Shown here: positions 25,261 to 34,131 of the stretch, one piece after another
Layout: each line of letters begins with the position of its first letter
How positions within the stretch are numbered: position 1 is the stretch's first letter
DNA from: Planctomycetota bacterium
GTDB lineage: Bacteria > Planctomycetota > UBA8742 > UBA2392
Assembly (NCBI GenBank): GCA_027493625.1
Contig: JAOSKM010000001.1
Location: 897,489 to 961,488, forward strand
Direction of reading: 5' to 3'
DNA length: 64,000 bases
Translations under genes and position numbers: made by a program
The notes under the pieces: generated by a model
What the model saw: the letters and a program-made list of their open reading frames with translations, nothing else
What the model was told of the DNA's origin: nothing
Database searches by the model: none

Positions 25261-26340
25261 ATGTCATATCCCATGCCAATGAAGTTGTCAAAAAATCACA
25301 GCGGATTGTCTGCGAAGCGCTCTAAATATGGGTTTTACGGGCCTTTTCAGCGGCGCGGGCTGCCATCCGCGCCAGTTGTGTCTATAACGGGCCTCAACAA
25401 CCTGAACCCGGATGCCCCTTTGATGCCCTTTGGCCGAAAAGTTTCGCGCGATCACCTGGTGCGCTACGCAGGCAAGCTGCTGGTGGACACGGCCGAGAAG
25501 AAGCCCGAGATCCTGAAACTGGGCGCATCGCGGCGTAACGTGACGCTGGCGTACCTCGACATCTGGGGCTTCACGGAGGTCACCAGTTACGCCTCGCCTG
25601 ACGCGGTGGTGAACCTGCTGTGCGAGTACTTCTCGCGCATGACCAACCTGATCCGCGGTAATCTCGGCTTCGTGGACAAGTTCTTCGGTGACGCCATCTT
25701 CGCGATTTTCGGCGCGCCCGTGGACGACGCCGAGCACCCGCTGCACGCCTGCAAGGCAGCCTATTCCGCGCTGCGCGAGACCTACAAGATGGCCGCGGAG
25801 TGGCAAATCAAGGGTTTCGGGCGCATCAGCCAGAGCATCGGCCTGGTCACCGGCCCGGCCATCGTCGGCAACATCGGCACCGAGGAGCGCGCCATGTACA
25901 CCGCGATCGGCGAGGCCGTGAACCTTACCGTGCAGTTGCAGCAGGCGTCGCGGCTGTATCGCTCGCCGATCATCGTCTCGCGCGAAACCAACCTGGCGGT
26001 GAAAGAGCAGTTCCTGACCCGCGAGCTCGACATCGTGAAGGTGCACGGCTCAGACCGCGTGACGCCGATCTTCGAGCTGGTAGGCCCGCGCGCCGACGTG
26101 CCGGACCAGAACCGCATGATGGTCGAGATTTTCGAGCGCGGGCTGAAAAGCTTCCGCGAGCGCGACTGGGACCGCGCCGAGAAGCGCTTCACCGACGCCG
26201 ACAAGATCACCGGCGACGACGGCCCTTCGCGCCTCTACCTGCGCCGCTGCGCGCTGTACCGCAAGCACCCGCCGCCGCCGGAATGGGACATGGTGCACGC
26301 CCACACTCTGCGCCTGGGCGAGGTCGGCCCCAAGCCATGA
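25261..26340 (+). CDS. Class III nucleotidyl cyclase homologue with altered catalytic residues
   Basis: Start is placed at ATG 25261, since earlier in-frame codons overlap the divergent gene; later ATGs (about 25420) are possible. The cyclase domain is clear: AYLDIWGFTEV (first metal Asp), GFVDKFFGDAIFAIFGAP (base-contacting Lys and second metal Asp), GLVTGPAIVGNIGTEER. However, the usual DYT is MYT (AMYTAIGEAVN), and the Arg expected four residues after the conserved Asn is Gln (VNLTVQLQ). These positions select the purine and stabilise the transition state, so cAMP synthesis is doubtful. The C-terminal 100 residues are helical and TPR-like. Confidence 0.8.
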   Translation: MSYPMPMKLSKNHSGLSAKRSKYGFYGPFQRRGLPSAPVVSITGLNNLNPDAPLMPFGRKVSRDHLVRYAGKLLVDTAEKKPEILKLGASRRNVTLAYLDIWGFTEVTSYASPDAVVNLLCEYFSRMTNLIRGNLGFVDKFFGDAIFAIFGAPVDDAEHPLHACKAAYSALRETYKMAAEWQIKGFGRISQSIGLVTGPAIVGNIGTEERAMYTAIGEAVNLTVQLQQASRLYRSPIIVSRETNLAVKEQFLTRELDIVKVHGSDRVTPIFELVGPRADVPDQNRMMVEIFERGLKSFRERDWDRAEKRFTDADKITGDDGPSRLYLRRCALYRKHPPPPEWDMVHAHTLRLGEVGPKP

Positions 26341-27116
26341 ACGACGCGCGAGCACTGCCCATCACCACGCCCCTGCCGACCGGCTCGGCCGGGTTCGTGT
26401 CCGGTTTCAGCGCGTTCCTGGTGGGCCTGAAGCTGGTGCTGCCCGGTGGCGGGCTGTTCCGGTATGCGCTGACGCCGATCGTGCTATCGATGTTCGTGGC
26501 GACCGGCGTCGCGGTGGGCGCGTTCTTTGCGGCGAAGTACTGGATGGTGGAGTGGCTGCAGGAAAGCTGGGCCGGCTGGCTGGGCGGCGTGCTGGCGTTT
26601 GTGCTGACGCTGCTGATTGCCTATTTTCTGTTCGTGCCGGTGATGTCGATGTTCGCACCGCTGTTCATCGACCCGATCTGCGAGAAGGTACACCAGCGCT
26701 ACACCGGCGCGGACCTGATCGGCGAGCGCTCGGCCCAGCAGTTCTTCAAGCGCCAGCTGTTCGCGCTTGTGCAGTCGATCAAGTGGCTGCTGGTAGTGCT
26801 GCTGATCCAGCTTCCGCTGGCGATCAGCGCCATGCTGACCGGCGTGATGGCCGCGGTTGCCGTGCCCGTCAGCGCCGTGATCATGGGCGCTGACCTGCTG
26901 GACAACCCGCTGTCGCTGCGGGACTACAACCTTTCGCGCAAACTGGCCTGGCTGAAGCAGCACTTCTGGCCCGCCGCAGGGTTGGGCACGGCCGCCAGCA
27001 TGCTGATGCTGGTGCCGGGGCTGAACCTGTTCGTGCCGACGGCAGGGGCCGCCGCGGCTACGCTGCTGATGGTTGCCACGGCCAGTGGCAAACCGGAAAG
27101 CAGTGAACAACCGTAA
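26337..27116 (+). CDS. EI24/CysZ-family membrane protein
   Basis: The ATG at 26337 overlaps the cyclase TGA (ATGA), so the two are co-translated. The 259-residue protein has about five to six membrane helices. FSAFLVGLKLVLPGGGLFRY, PLFIDPICEKVHQRY and NPLSLRDYNLSRKLAWLKQH fit the EI24/CysZ family (PF07264), which includes sulfate-uptake proteins. Sulfate transport is not supported by the neighbours. Confidence 0.75.
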   Translation: MNDARALPITTPLPTGSAGFVSGFSAFLVGLKLVLPGGGLFRYALTPIVLSMFVATGVAVGAFFAAKYWMVEWLQESWAGWLGGVLAFVLTLLIAYFLFVPVMSMFAPLFIDPICEKVHQRYTGADLIGERSAQQFFKRQLFALVQSIKWLLVVLLIQLPLAISAMLTGVMAAVAVPVSAVIMGADLLDNPLSLRDYNLSRKLAWLKQHFWPAAGLGTAASMLMLVPGLNLFVPTAGAAAATLLMVATASGKPESSEQP

Positions 27117-27127
27117 GGATTGCCCGT

Positions 27128-27133
27128 TATAAT
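27128..27133 (+). promoter_or_regulatory. -10 element (TATAAT)
   Basis: TATAAT lies 64 nt before the ATG at 27198 of the M23 peptidase gene; no convincing -35 is visible. Confidence 0.4.
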
Positions 27134-27197
27134 CGACAACCTGAAAGCGTGGTTCGGGAGCTTTTCCACGCAGCCCTGGGCGAAGGGTCAGGTATCG

Positions 27198-28457
27198 ATG
27201 TCAGACAACGAGTCGCACAACGAAACACCGAAATTCCGCCGTGAACGCCGCGTATGGATGCAGGCCGTGGGTCTGTCCGTGGCCGCGTCCGCTTTCGGGC
27301 CTGCTCTGTTCGCCCAGAAGAAGAAGGGCGGCGACCAGCCCAGTGAGGCAGACCTGCAGAAGGCCTACGAAGAGACCGAGAAGCTGGTCTCAAAGGGCAG
27401 CACCGACGACCGCCCGGGCCTGGCGCCCTGGCAGCAGAAGCAGGGTGTCGGCCTGCAGTGGCCCGCCAAGTACTACCTGCCCTGGCCGGCGGGCGTCGGC
27501 CACCAGGTGTACCAGAGTTGGAACGGCAACAAGATCGGCCCGCCGCGTGCCACGCACATGAAGGCGCAGAACTTCTACGCCTGGGACTTCCATATCCAGC
27601 GCGGGCAGTACATCTGTGCCGCACGCGACGGCAAGGTCACCAACGTTGTGGACAACGAGCCGCCGGGCAACGAGAACGCCAACGTCATTTACATCGAGCA
27701 CGCGGACGGTGAAACCAGCGTCTACGCCCACAACGGCAGCAACACCGCGCTGGTGGCCGTGGGCGACAAGGTGCTGGCCGGGCAGAAGATCTGCCAGGGC
27801 AGCAACGAGTCGATGCACCTGCACTTCTGCATCTGGAAGGGGATGATCGACTACCCCTGCCGGTTCATGGACTTCGAGGCCGACAACGGCGTGCCGCAGT
27901 ACGGCGGCAACCCGGTTTCCGGCAACACCGGCCCGGACAACAACCTGGTGGCGGAGATCAAGGCCAACTACGCGAAAGGCGAGGCGGCGTTCGCGAGACA
28001 GCAGTACCTGACGGCTTTGAACTTCTTCCTTGCTGCCACGTCCACGGAGGTGCGCATCGAGGAGTACGAGGCTTCGCTGGCACGCATCGAGGAGTGCCGC
28101 GCGCTGGTGGACGCCGAGATTTCGGAGGCGATCGCCGAGGCCAAGAACGGCGACTTCAAGGGCGCGGAGAAGCGCTTCAACGAAATCAAGAAGAAGTACG
28201 GCGACTACGCCAAGGGGCGCATCGACGAGGCGCTCAAAGAGCTGGAGAGCGACCCCAAGTTCAAGGAGTGGGTCAACAAGCAGCGCTCCGAGCGGCTCTG
28301 GATCGCGGCCCGCAAGGCCGAAAAGTTCGAGGAGTGGGACACAGCCGAGAAGTACTACAAGCAGATCCGCGACCTCTACAAGAAGGGCGACCCGGAGTAC
28401 GAAGAAGCCCGCAAGAAACTCACCCGCATCAAGATGGCCAAGGTGCTGGAAGAGTAG
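27198..28457 (+). CDS. Exported M23-family (LytM-like) metallopeptidase with helical C-terminus
   Basis: Start is ATG 27198; the 26 upstream in-frame residues lie over a -10 sequence. The 419-residue protein starts with FRRERRVWMQAVGLSVAAS, a possible twin-arginine signal, and cleavage after LFA. The peptidase core has the first His-x(n)-Asp in THMKAQNFYAWDFH, the strand VIYIEHADGETSVYAH and the HLHF (HxH) zinc motif. M23 enzymes cut peptidoglycan cross-bridges or act as degenerate regulators. The C-terminal 170 residues are Lys/Glu-rich helical repeats of TPR character (GDFKGAEKRFNEIKKKYGDY). A terminator follows. Confidence 0.8.
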   Translation: MSDNESHNETPKFRRERRVWMQAVGLSVAASAFGPALFAQKKKGGDQPSEADLQKAYEETEKLVSKGSTDDRPGLAPWQQKQGVGLQWPAKYYLPWPAGVGHQVYQSWNGNKIGPPRATHMKAQNFYAWDFHIQRGQYICAARDGKVTNVVDNEPPGNENANVIYIEHADGETSVYAHNGSNTALVAVGDKVLAGQKICQGSNESMHLHFCIWKGMIDYPCRFMDFEADNGVPQYGGNPVSGNTGPDNNLVAEIKANYAKGEAAFARQQYLTALNFFLAATSTEVRIEEYEASLARIEECRALVDAEISEAIAEAKNGDFKGAEKRFNEIKKKYGDYAKGRIDEALKELESDPKFKEWVNKQRSERLWIAARKAEKFEEWDTAEKYYKQIRDLYKKGDPEYEEARKKLTRIKMAKVLEE

Positions 28458-28475
28458 CGAGTGTGTACCCAAGCC

Positions 28476-28505
28476 AACCCCGCCGAATCAGGCGGGGTTG
28501 TTGCT
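28476..28505 (+). terminator. Terminator of the M23 gene, overlapping parE stop
   Basis: AACCCCGCC (28476-28484) and GGCGGGGTT (28491-28499) form a 9-bp stem with loop GAATCA, followed by GTTGCTTT. The loop contains the minus-strand TGA of the toxin gene. Confidence 0.8.
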
Positions 28506-28792
28506 TTCCAGCCAATTCTCAGGGTCCTGCGAGCCATGGAACAACCCTACCACGTACACCTGGTCAGCGGCGACCTCGTAGACAATTGCATGGTTGAACA
28601 CCTTCAGGCGGATGGCGCGAAACTGCATCCGCCAGACGGCGGCGCTTTGGGGAAATCCCGCACGCGCGTCAGGGCGTGGTATACGGCCTGCTCGAATTCC
28701 GTCCCCAGGCCGGGGCGGCGCAACTCATACCACGCGATGTTGGCTTCAAGCTCGGACAGGAATTGACGGCTGAAGTGAAGCGAAGCGCTCAT
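28488..28792 (-). CDS. ParE/RelE-type toxin (frameshifted)
   Basis: The ATG at 28792 overlaps the antitoxin stop (ATGA). The N-terminal part (FSRQFLSELEANIAWYELRR, FEQAVYHALTRVRDFP) fits the ParE fold. Near 28648 (CCCC) the frame must change by one base; the other frame continues as FRAIRLKVFNHAIVYEVAAD and VYVVGLFHGSQDPENWL to a stop at 28488, the conserved ParE C-terminus. The restored toxin has about 101 residues. ParE proteins inhibit gyrase; some relatives are ribosome-dependent nucleases. If the shift is real, the toxin is inactivated. Confidence 0.75.
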
Positions 28793-29010
28793 GCGTTCCA
28801 GCCACGCTGCCGGCAGAGTTCAGCCCAAGAGATCGTGCCTGCAGGATCAGCCTTCATCTCAGCCAGCCTGCGCTCGCACTCTTCCAGCAGGTCCTCACCC
28901 TTCGGCAGGTCTTTGCCGGTGGCGAGACTGTCCCAGATGCGGGCGATCAACTCCAGCCGCTGTTCGCGGCTCAGGTTCAGGTACCACTTGGAATCAAGTG
29001 CATGCGCCAT
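28789..29010 (-). CDS. Addiction-module antitoxin (TIGR02574/PF09720 type)
   Basis: Start is ATG 29010, preceded at 6 nt by TGTAAT. The 73-residue protein contains LSREQRLELIARIWDSL and LEECERRLAEMKADPAGTIS followed by WAEL, the diagnostic layout of the unstable antitoxin family found upstream of ParE-type toxins. It overlaps the toxin start by 4 nt. It would bind and neutralise the toxin and probably autoregulate the pair. Confidence 0.85.
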   Translation of the reverse strand: MAHALDSKWYLNLSREQRLELIARIWDSLATGKDLPKGEDLLEECERRLAEMKADPAGTISWAELCRQRGWNA

Positions 29011-29016
29011 GGGCTC

Positions 29017-29022
29017 ATTACA
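29017..29022 (-). promoter_or_regulatory. -10 element, leaderless placement
   Basis: TGTAAT on the minus strand ends 6 nt before antitoxin ATG 29010. Confidence 0.45.
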
Positions 29023-29089
29023 GCATCGGTGGGCTTCCAAGTCAGCACTGCGCCCGCAAATGCCCTGCTGACGCGCGCCGCGTTGCACG

Positions 29090-29095
29090 TATCCT
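29090..29095 (+). promoter_or_regulatory. -10 element, leaderless placement
   Basis: TATCCT, then 6 nt (GTCACC), then ATG 29102. Confidence 0.45.
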
Positions 29096-29101
29096 GTCAC
29101 C

Positions 29102-30103
29102 ATGTCGGCCACCTATTTCCCTTCCGATGAAATCGTTTCGCGCTATCGCGGGCGGCGCGCGCTGGCCGGCTACCTGCGACTGGCGCGGCCGTTCACTCTG
29201 CTGGCGCCGGCGCTGGGCATGGCATCGGGCGGGATCGTGGGGTACTTCGCCGACGGCCCCAAACCTCTTCACGGCGCGGAATTCCTCACCGTGCTGCTGC
29301 TGGGCACCCTGGCTGCGGCGCTGCTGAACGCAGCCAGCAACTCGCTCAACCAGATCTTTGACCTCGACATCGACCGCATCAACAAGCCCGGCCGACCGCT
29401 TTGTACCGGCGAGGTTTCCATCACCGGCGCGACCGTGTTCACGGCGATCACGGCCGTGGCGGCGCTTGTGCTGGCGGCGGTGGTCAGCACGCTGACTCAC
29501 CACTGGGGTACGCTGGCGCTGTTCGTGGCGGCGGCGCTGTTCAGCGCCGCCTACAGCGTGCCGCCGGCGCGCATGAAGGCGCGGGGCTGGTGGGCGAACC
29601 TGACGGTCGCGCTGCCCCGCGGCACGCTGTTGAAGGTGGCGGGTTGGACGCTGGCGCAGAGCATCCTGTCATGGGAGGCCTGGTTCATCGGCCTGGTGAT
29701 GGGCCTGTTCCTGGTGGGCGCCACCACCACCAAGGACTTCGCCGATGTGCGCGGCGACGCGGCTTACGGCGTGAAGACGCTGCCCGTGGCGCACGGTGCC
29801 GCCAAGGCGGCCAAGATGGTCGCGCCTTTCCTGGTGCTGCCGTTCCTGTTGATTCCGCTGGGCGCGCTGACCGGCGTGCTGACCGGCCACCTGATTGACC
29901 TCGTGATGCTGGGCGTGATCTGCACCCTGTGGGGCGCGCACATCGCCGCACGCATCCTGAGCGACCCGGAGTCGCTGACCAGCACGGAAAACCACCCGGC
30001 CTGGCGACACATGTACTACCTGATGCTGTTCATCCAGGTCGGCTTCGTGTTCGCTTACGTCCCCTACGACTTCTACGGCAACCTGATCCGGAAGCTTACA
30101 TGA
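29102..30103 (+). CDS. UbiA-family prenyltransferase
   Basis: The 333-residue membrane protein has eight to nine helices. The first Asp-rich motif is NSLNQIFDLDIDRINKPGRP (NxxxDxxxD) and the second is DFADVRGD, both needed to bind Mg and the prenyl diphosphate. Members attach prenyl chains to aromatic or lipid acceptors (quinones, haem O, archaeal-type lipids, chlorophylls). The acceptor here is not evident, since the only coupled gene is an aminotransferase. Confidence 0.85.
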   Translation: MSATYFPSDEIVSRYRGRRALAGYLRLARPFTLLAPALGMASGGIVGYFADGPKPLHGAEFLTVLLLGTLAAALLNAASNSLNQIFDLDIDRINKPGRPLCTGEVSITGATVFTAITAVAALVLAAVVSTLTHHWGTLALFVAAALFSAAYSVPPARMKARGWWANLTVALPRGTLLKVAGWTLAQSILSWEAWFIGLVMGLFLVGATTTKDFADVRGDAAYGVKTLPVAHGAAKAAKMVAPFLVLPFLLIPLGALTGVLTGHLIDLVMLGVICTLWGAHIAARILSDPESLTSTENHPAWRHMYYLMLFIQVGFVFAYVPYDFYGNLIRKLT

Positions 30104-31260
30104 AGAGTCGCATCGCGAGCCGCATGCAGAACCTGGTGCAGTCGGACATCCGCCGCCTCACCATCGAGTGCGACAAGGTCGGCGGCATCAACCTGGGCCA
30201 GGGAATCTGCGACCTGCCCACCCACCCGCTGGTCAAGCAGGGCGCCATCGAGGCGATCGAGGGCGGCAAGGCAATCTACACACACGCACGCGGGCTGATC
30301 GAGCTGCGCCGCAAGGTCAGCGAGAAGCTGCAGCAGTTCAACGGGCTGCGGTACGACCCCGACACCGAGCTGTGCATCACCGTCGGCAGCAGCGGGGCGT
30401 TCGCGTGCTCGGTGCTGGCCACGCTGAATCCCGGCGACGAGGTGATCCTGGTCGAGCCGTTCTACGGTTATCACCTGAACACGCTGCTGATGGCGGGCAT
30501 CACGCCGCGCTACGCGCGCATGGACCTCGCGACCATGACCCTTGACAGGTCAAGCTTCGAGAGCGCGATCAGCGACCGCACCCGCGGCATCGTGATCTGC
30601 ACGCCCAGCAACCCGGGCGGCATGGTGTACTCGCGCGCCGACCTGGAGTGGCTGGCCGGCCTCGCCGTCAAGCACGACCTGCTGGTCTACAGCGACGAGA
30701 TTTACGAGTACATCACCTACGACGGCCTCAAGCACGTAAGCGCGGCCACCGTGCCCGGCCTGCGCGAGCGCACCATGACGCTGGGCGGCTACAGCAAGAC
30801 CTTCAGCATCACCGGCTGGCGCATCGGCTACCTGGCGGCGCCCGCGGACATCATGGACAAGGCCGCCGTCGCCAGCGACCTGCTGTACATCTGCGCCCCC
30901 CACCCCCTGCAGCGCGGCGTGCTGAAGGGTCTGGACGCGCCCGCCAGCTTCTATGAAGAGATGCGCCAGGATTACGAGGCCGGCCGAAAGATGATCTGCG
31001 AAGCGCTGGAGGCCGGCGGCTTCAAGCCATACTGGCCCAAGGGCAGCTACTACGTGATGGCCGACTTCTCGGCGCACGGCTGGAAAGACGACCAGCAGGC
31101 GGCCATGGAGCTGCTGAAGCGCGCCAAAGTCGCGGCCATACCGGGCGGCGCGTTCTACGAGCCCGGCTCAGGCCGCGGCAGCCGGCAGTTGCGCTTCTGC
31201 TACGCCAAAGAGCACGCTGTGCTGGAAGAAGCCTGCAATCGCATACGGGCGCTCAAGTGA
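30100..31260 (+). CDS. PLP-dependent class I/II aminotransferase
   Basis: The ATG at 30100 overlaps the UbiA stop (ATGA). The 386-residue protein shows the fold type I signature: GQGICDLPTHPLV, SNPGGMVYSRADLEWL, the aspartate-loop YSDEIYEYITYDG, and GGYSKTFSITGWRIGYL with the PLP lysine near residue 232, plus the C-terminal Arg region RQLRFCYAKE. It belongs to the aspartate/aromatic aminotransferase group; the substrate is unknown. Confidence 0.85.
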   Translation: MKSRIASRMQNLVQSDIRRLTIECDKVGGINLGQGICDLPTHPLVKQGAIEAIEGGKAIYTHARGLIELRRKVSEKLQQFNGLRYDPDTELCITVGSSGAFACSVLATLNPGDEVILVEPFYGYHLNTLLMAGITPRYARMDLATMTLDRSSFESAISDRTRGIVICTPSNPGGMVYSRADLEWLAGLAVKHDLLVYSDEIYEYITYDGLKHVSAATVPGLRERTMTLGGYSKTFSITGWRIGYLAAPADIMDKAAVASDLLYICAPHPLQRGVLKGLDAPASFYEEMRQDYEAGRKMICEALEAGGFKPYWPKGSYYVMADFSAHGWKDDQQAAMELLKRAKVAAIPGGAFYEPGSGRGSRQLRFCYAKEHAVLEEACNRIRALK

Positions 31261-31318
31261 TCCCACACAAAGCCACAAAGACACAAGGTAAAGCAGTTCT
31301 TCGTGCCTTCGTGTGAGA
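31261..31318. repeat. Imperfect inverted repeat of the ACAAAG/CTTCGTG type
   Basis: CACACAAAGCCACAAAGACA on the left and CTTCGTGCCTTCGTGTGAG on the right form an imperfect stem that fills the gap between two genes. Similar short-unit repeats occur at 22408-22440 and 44851-44890. Confidence 0.65.
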
Positions 31319-31322
31319 CTCC

Positions 31323-31640
31323 ATGAGCCTGCCAGCCGGAATCGCCGTCGCCCTGCTGCTGCTGACCAATCTGGTTGCGTTTGCCGCACAGTGGTGGGAC
31401 AAGCGTTTGGCGCGTACTCACGCGAAGTCGCGCACCCCCGAACGCACGCTGCTTCTGCTGGGCGTGCCGCTGGCGGCGCCCGGGATGCTGCTTGGCATGC
31501 GGGTCTTTCGGCACAAGACGCAAAAGCGCAGCTTCCAGCTCAAGGCCGCGCTGGTGGTTTTCGCCAATCTGCTTATCGCCGGCGTGCTTGGCTGGTTGGC
31601 AACACAAGGGGTGGTCGGCCTTGAGCTTGCGCTTTACTAA
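31323..31640 (+). CDS. DUF1294-family small membrane protein
   Basis: The 105-residue protein has an N-terminal helix, then AAQWWDKRLARTHAKSRTPE, LLGVPLAAPGMLLGMRVF and RHKTQKRSFQLKAAL, the conserved layout of DUF1294 (PF06961), and a last membrane helix. The family has no established biochemical role. Confidence 0.85.
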   Translation: MSLPAGIAVALLLLTNLVAFAAQWWDKRLARTHAKSRTPERTLLLLGVPLAAPGMLLGMRVFRHKTQKRSFQLKAALVVFANLLIAGVLGWLATQGVVGLELALY

Positions 31641-31658
31641 CGCTCCCCGTGGGCGATA

Positions 31659-34028
31659 ATGAACGCGGCCCCGAAAGCCCGCCCCAAGGGTTTGCAGCAG
31701 ATGATCGCAGCGACCACAGCCGTCATACCCAGATGTCCGCGCTGCGGCAGCAAGCTGGCCTATGAAGGCCGGCCCTGTCCTGTGTGCATCTCGCCCGCCA
31801 GCTTCGAGCTCAAGGAAGGCAAGCTCAGCGAAATCACCGGCCTTGAACGCCCCGCCAACGTGCGCCTGCCCCGCTTCGCGCAGCCGGCCCTGATACGCGG
31901 CAAGAACATCCGCGCCCCCCGCAGCGGCCGCGCCATCGCCGTGATGAAGCAGGTCGGTAAATGGACCTGGAACAGCCTGGGCATCGCGGCCTGTGTCCAC
32001 CTGCTGGCGGTTCTGATCGCGCTGTTCATGACCGGTGACCTGCGCAAGGCCGTCGAGTACATCCAGAAGGCCGAGCTCGACACGAAGACGGCCGCTGCGC
32101 CCGTGCCGGCGCCCGAGCCCGACCCGCTGCAGGCGCCCGATATCGAGACGCTGCACGACGACCTGGTGATGCCGGACCAGATCCTGGAAAGTCCGGACAT
32201 CCTCGCCGGCGACCCCGAGTTCGAGGCGCCGCCGGAGGAAATCCCCTTCGCGCCAGAGGTTCAGCTCGCGCCGCCAAACCCCGCGCCACCCGCACACAAC
32301 CCATTCCGCCGGCCTGAAACCAACCAGGGCCTCGGCGGCGGCCAGCCCAACCCGGGCAAGGATACGCCCGCCGGTTCCGGCCTGTTCCGCAACCGCAACG
32401 GTGACAGCAAGGCCGCCGCGATCCGCGAGCACGGCGGCGGCGAAGACACAGAGAACGCCGTGAACCTCGGCCTCGAGTACCTTGCCAAGAAGCAGGACAG
32501 CAACGGAAGCTGGGACCCCAACGAAGGCTTCCGCAGCCGCCCAAGCTGGGCCAGCTCCGACAACGGCTACCGCGGCGCCATGACCGCGCTGTGCACCCTG
32601 CCGTTCCTCGCGGCCGGCAACTCACCCGAGCAGGGCCGCTACCGCAGGAATGTGGACCGCGCGGTGAAGTGGTTGCTGAAGCAGCAGACCAGCGACGGCT
32701 GCGTCGCCTACAAGAACGTAACGCAGATGTACACGCACACCGTCGCCACACTGGTACTGTGCGAGGCCTACGGCCTCGATGGCGACGAAGAAATCGGCGA
32801 CGCCGCCGAACGCGCCGTGCGATTCCTCGAGCGCACCCAGGGCAACGGCGGCGGCTGGGATTACACCGGCTACGTCACCAGCGGCGGCAACGGCAACTCC
32901 TATGAGCGCAATGACCTGTCCATCACAGGCTGGGCCGTGTTGGCGCTGAAAAGCGCCAAGGCGGTAGGCATCAAGGTCAACGGCCGCACCTGGGACAGCA
33001 TCGCGGACCTGTACGACCGCCACAGCCTCGACACCGGCGAAACCTACTATGCCGACCGCAGCCTCGACGAGCTGCACGCCACGCGCAAGGGCATCGGCAT
33101 GGTGGGCGTGGGCCTGACGGCGCGGGTGATCCTGGAACAGCCGAAGTTCGAGAAGCGCAACATCGCGGCCGAGCGCATGCTGCTGAACAACACGCCCGAA
33201 TATGAACGCTTCTTTGACCCCAGCTACGGCGCCAGCGACCCCAACTTCAACACCTTCTACGGCTGGTACTACGGCACGCTCGGCATGTTCCTGCTGAATG
33301 AAGGGCGCGGGCCGGCCTGGGAAAAATGGAACACGGCGCTGAAGTCCGCGCTGCTCGAGCACCAGGTGAAGAAGGGCAGCCGCGAAGGTTCATGGCCCGC
33401 CGACGACTCCTGGATCGGCCCCATCATGGGTGACCTGTACAGCACCTCACTGGCCGTGCTGTGCCTCGAGGTTTACTACCGCTACAACCCCATGCACCGC
33501 CCGGCCGGCGACATCGTCGAGCGCCCGGAGCGCAAGTCGCGCAACCCGGTCAGCACCCCGCGCATCGAGCCTGAGAAAGAAGAGAAGAAGCCCGCCAATG
33601 CCGTGGTGATCGGCGGCGAGACGCTTGACCTGGACCAGGCCGGCCAGCGCAGCAGGTACCTGCGCCTGCTGGCGCGCGACAAGGGCCAGGGCTCGGTGCC
33701 GGTGCTGCTGAAGCACCTGGAGGATGAATCCATCAGCGTGCGCAGCACAGCGCTGCGTGAGCTCGGGCGCCTGAAGGCCAAAGACGCTGTCACGCCGGTG
33801 CAGGAAATGCTGAGCGACCCGGACGACGACGCCATCGTGCTGACCGTGATGGACACCCTGGGCGCGATCGGCGACCGCTCGGTGCACCCGGCGCTGGTCC
33901 GGCTGCTGGGCAGCAGCGACAACGTGGTGCGCGAAGGCGCCCGCAGCGCGCTGGGCAAGCTTTCCGGCGGCAAAGACTTCGGCACCAACAAGCGCGCCTG
34001 GGAAGACTGGTTCACCCGCAACCCGTAG
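31659..34028 (+). CDS. Zinc-ribbon, membrane-anchored prenyltransferase-toroid protein with HEAT repeats
   Basis: The longest frame starts at ATG 31659 (789 residues), but GATAAT overlaps it (31654-31659), so ATG 31701 may be the true start. Domains: zinc ribbon (C26, C29, C40, C43), one membrane helix (about 108-128), a Pro-rich linker (140-250), an alpha/alpha toroid of the squalene-cyclase/prenyltransferase repeat family (about 260-610; GLEYLAKKQDSNGSWDPN, AVKWLLKQQTSDGC, FLERTQGNGGGWD) and HEAT repeats (about 650-780). No catalytic DXDD of a cyclase is seen, so a binding or scaffold role is likelier. This architecture is common in planctomycetes. Confidence 0.85.
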   Translation: MNAAPKARPKGLQQMIAATTAVIPRCPRCGSKLAYEGRPCPVCISPASFELKEGKLSEITGLERPANVRLPRFAQPALIRGKNIRAPRSGRAIAVMKQVGKWTWNSLGIAACVHLLAVLIALFMTGDLRKAVEYIQKAELDTKTAAAPVPAPEPDPLQAPDIETLHDDLVMPDQILESPDILAGDPEFEAPPEEIPFAPEVQLAPPNPAPPAHNPFRRPETNQGLGGGQPNPGKDTPAGSGLFRNRNGDSKAAAIREHGGGEDTENAVNLGLEYLAKKQDSNGSWDPNEGFRSRPSWASSDNGYRGAMTALCTLPFLAAGNSPEQGRYRRNVDRAVKWLLKQQTSDGCVAYKNVTQMYTHTVATLVLCEAYGLDGDEEIGDAAERAVRFLERTQGNGGGWDYTGYVTSGGNGNSYERNDLSITGWAVLALKSAKAVGIKVNGRTWDSIADLYDRHSLDTGETYYADRSLDELHATRKGIGMVGVGLTARVILEQPKFEKRNIAAERMLLNNTPEYERFFDPSYGASDPNFNTFYGWYYGTLGMFLLNEGRGPAWEKWNTALKSALLEHQVKKGSREGSWPADDSWIGPIMGDLYSTSLAVLCLEVYYRYNPMHRPAGDIVERPERKSRNPVSTPRIEPEKEEKKPANAVVIGGETLDLDQAGQRSRYLRLLARDKGQGSVPVLLKHLEDESISVRSTALRELGRLKAKDAVTPVQEMLSDPDDDAIVLTVMDTLGAIGDRSVHPALVRLLGSSDNVVREGARSALGKLSGGKDFGTNKRAWEDWFTRNP

Positions 34029-34131
34029 GTCAGGTTTCAGGGATTGTGCCGTCGCATCTGATGCGACTCGCGGTCCTGTTGAAACATGGGTACGGCAGCA
34101 GCTCCCTGCAACCTGAACCCTGTCACCTGGT
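34029..34131. repeat. Intergenic inverted repeat of CAGGTTTCAGG type
   Basis: GTCAGGTTTCAGG (34029-34041) and CCTGAACCCTGTCACCTGG (34112-34130 area) flank a core with GCATC/GATGC stem. It fills the whole gap between two convergent stop codons and resembles 13614-13744. Confidence 0.7.
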
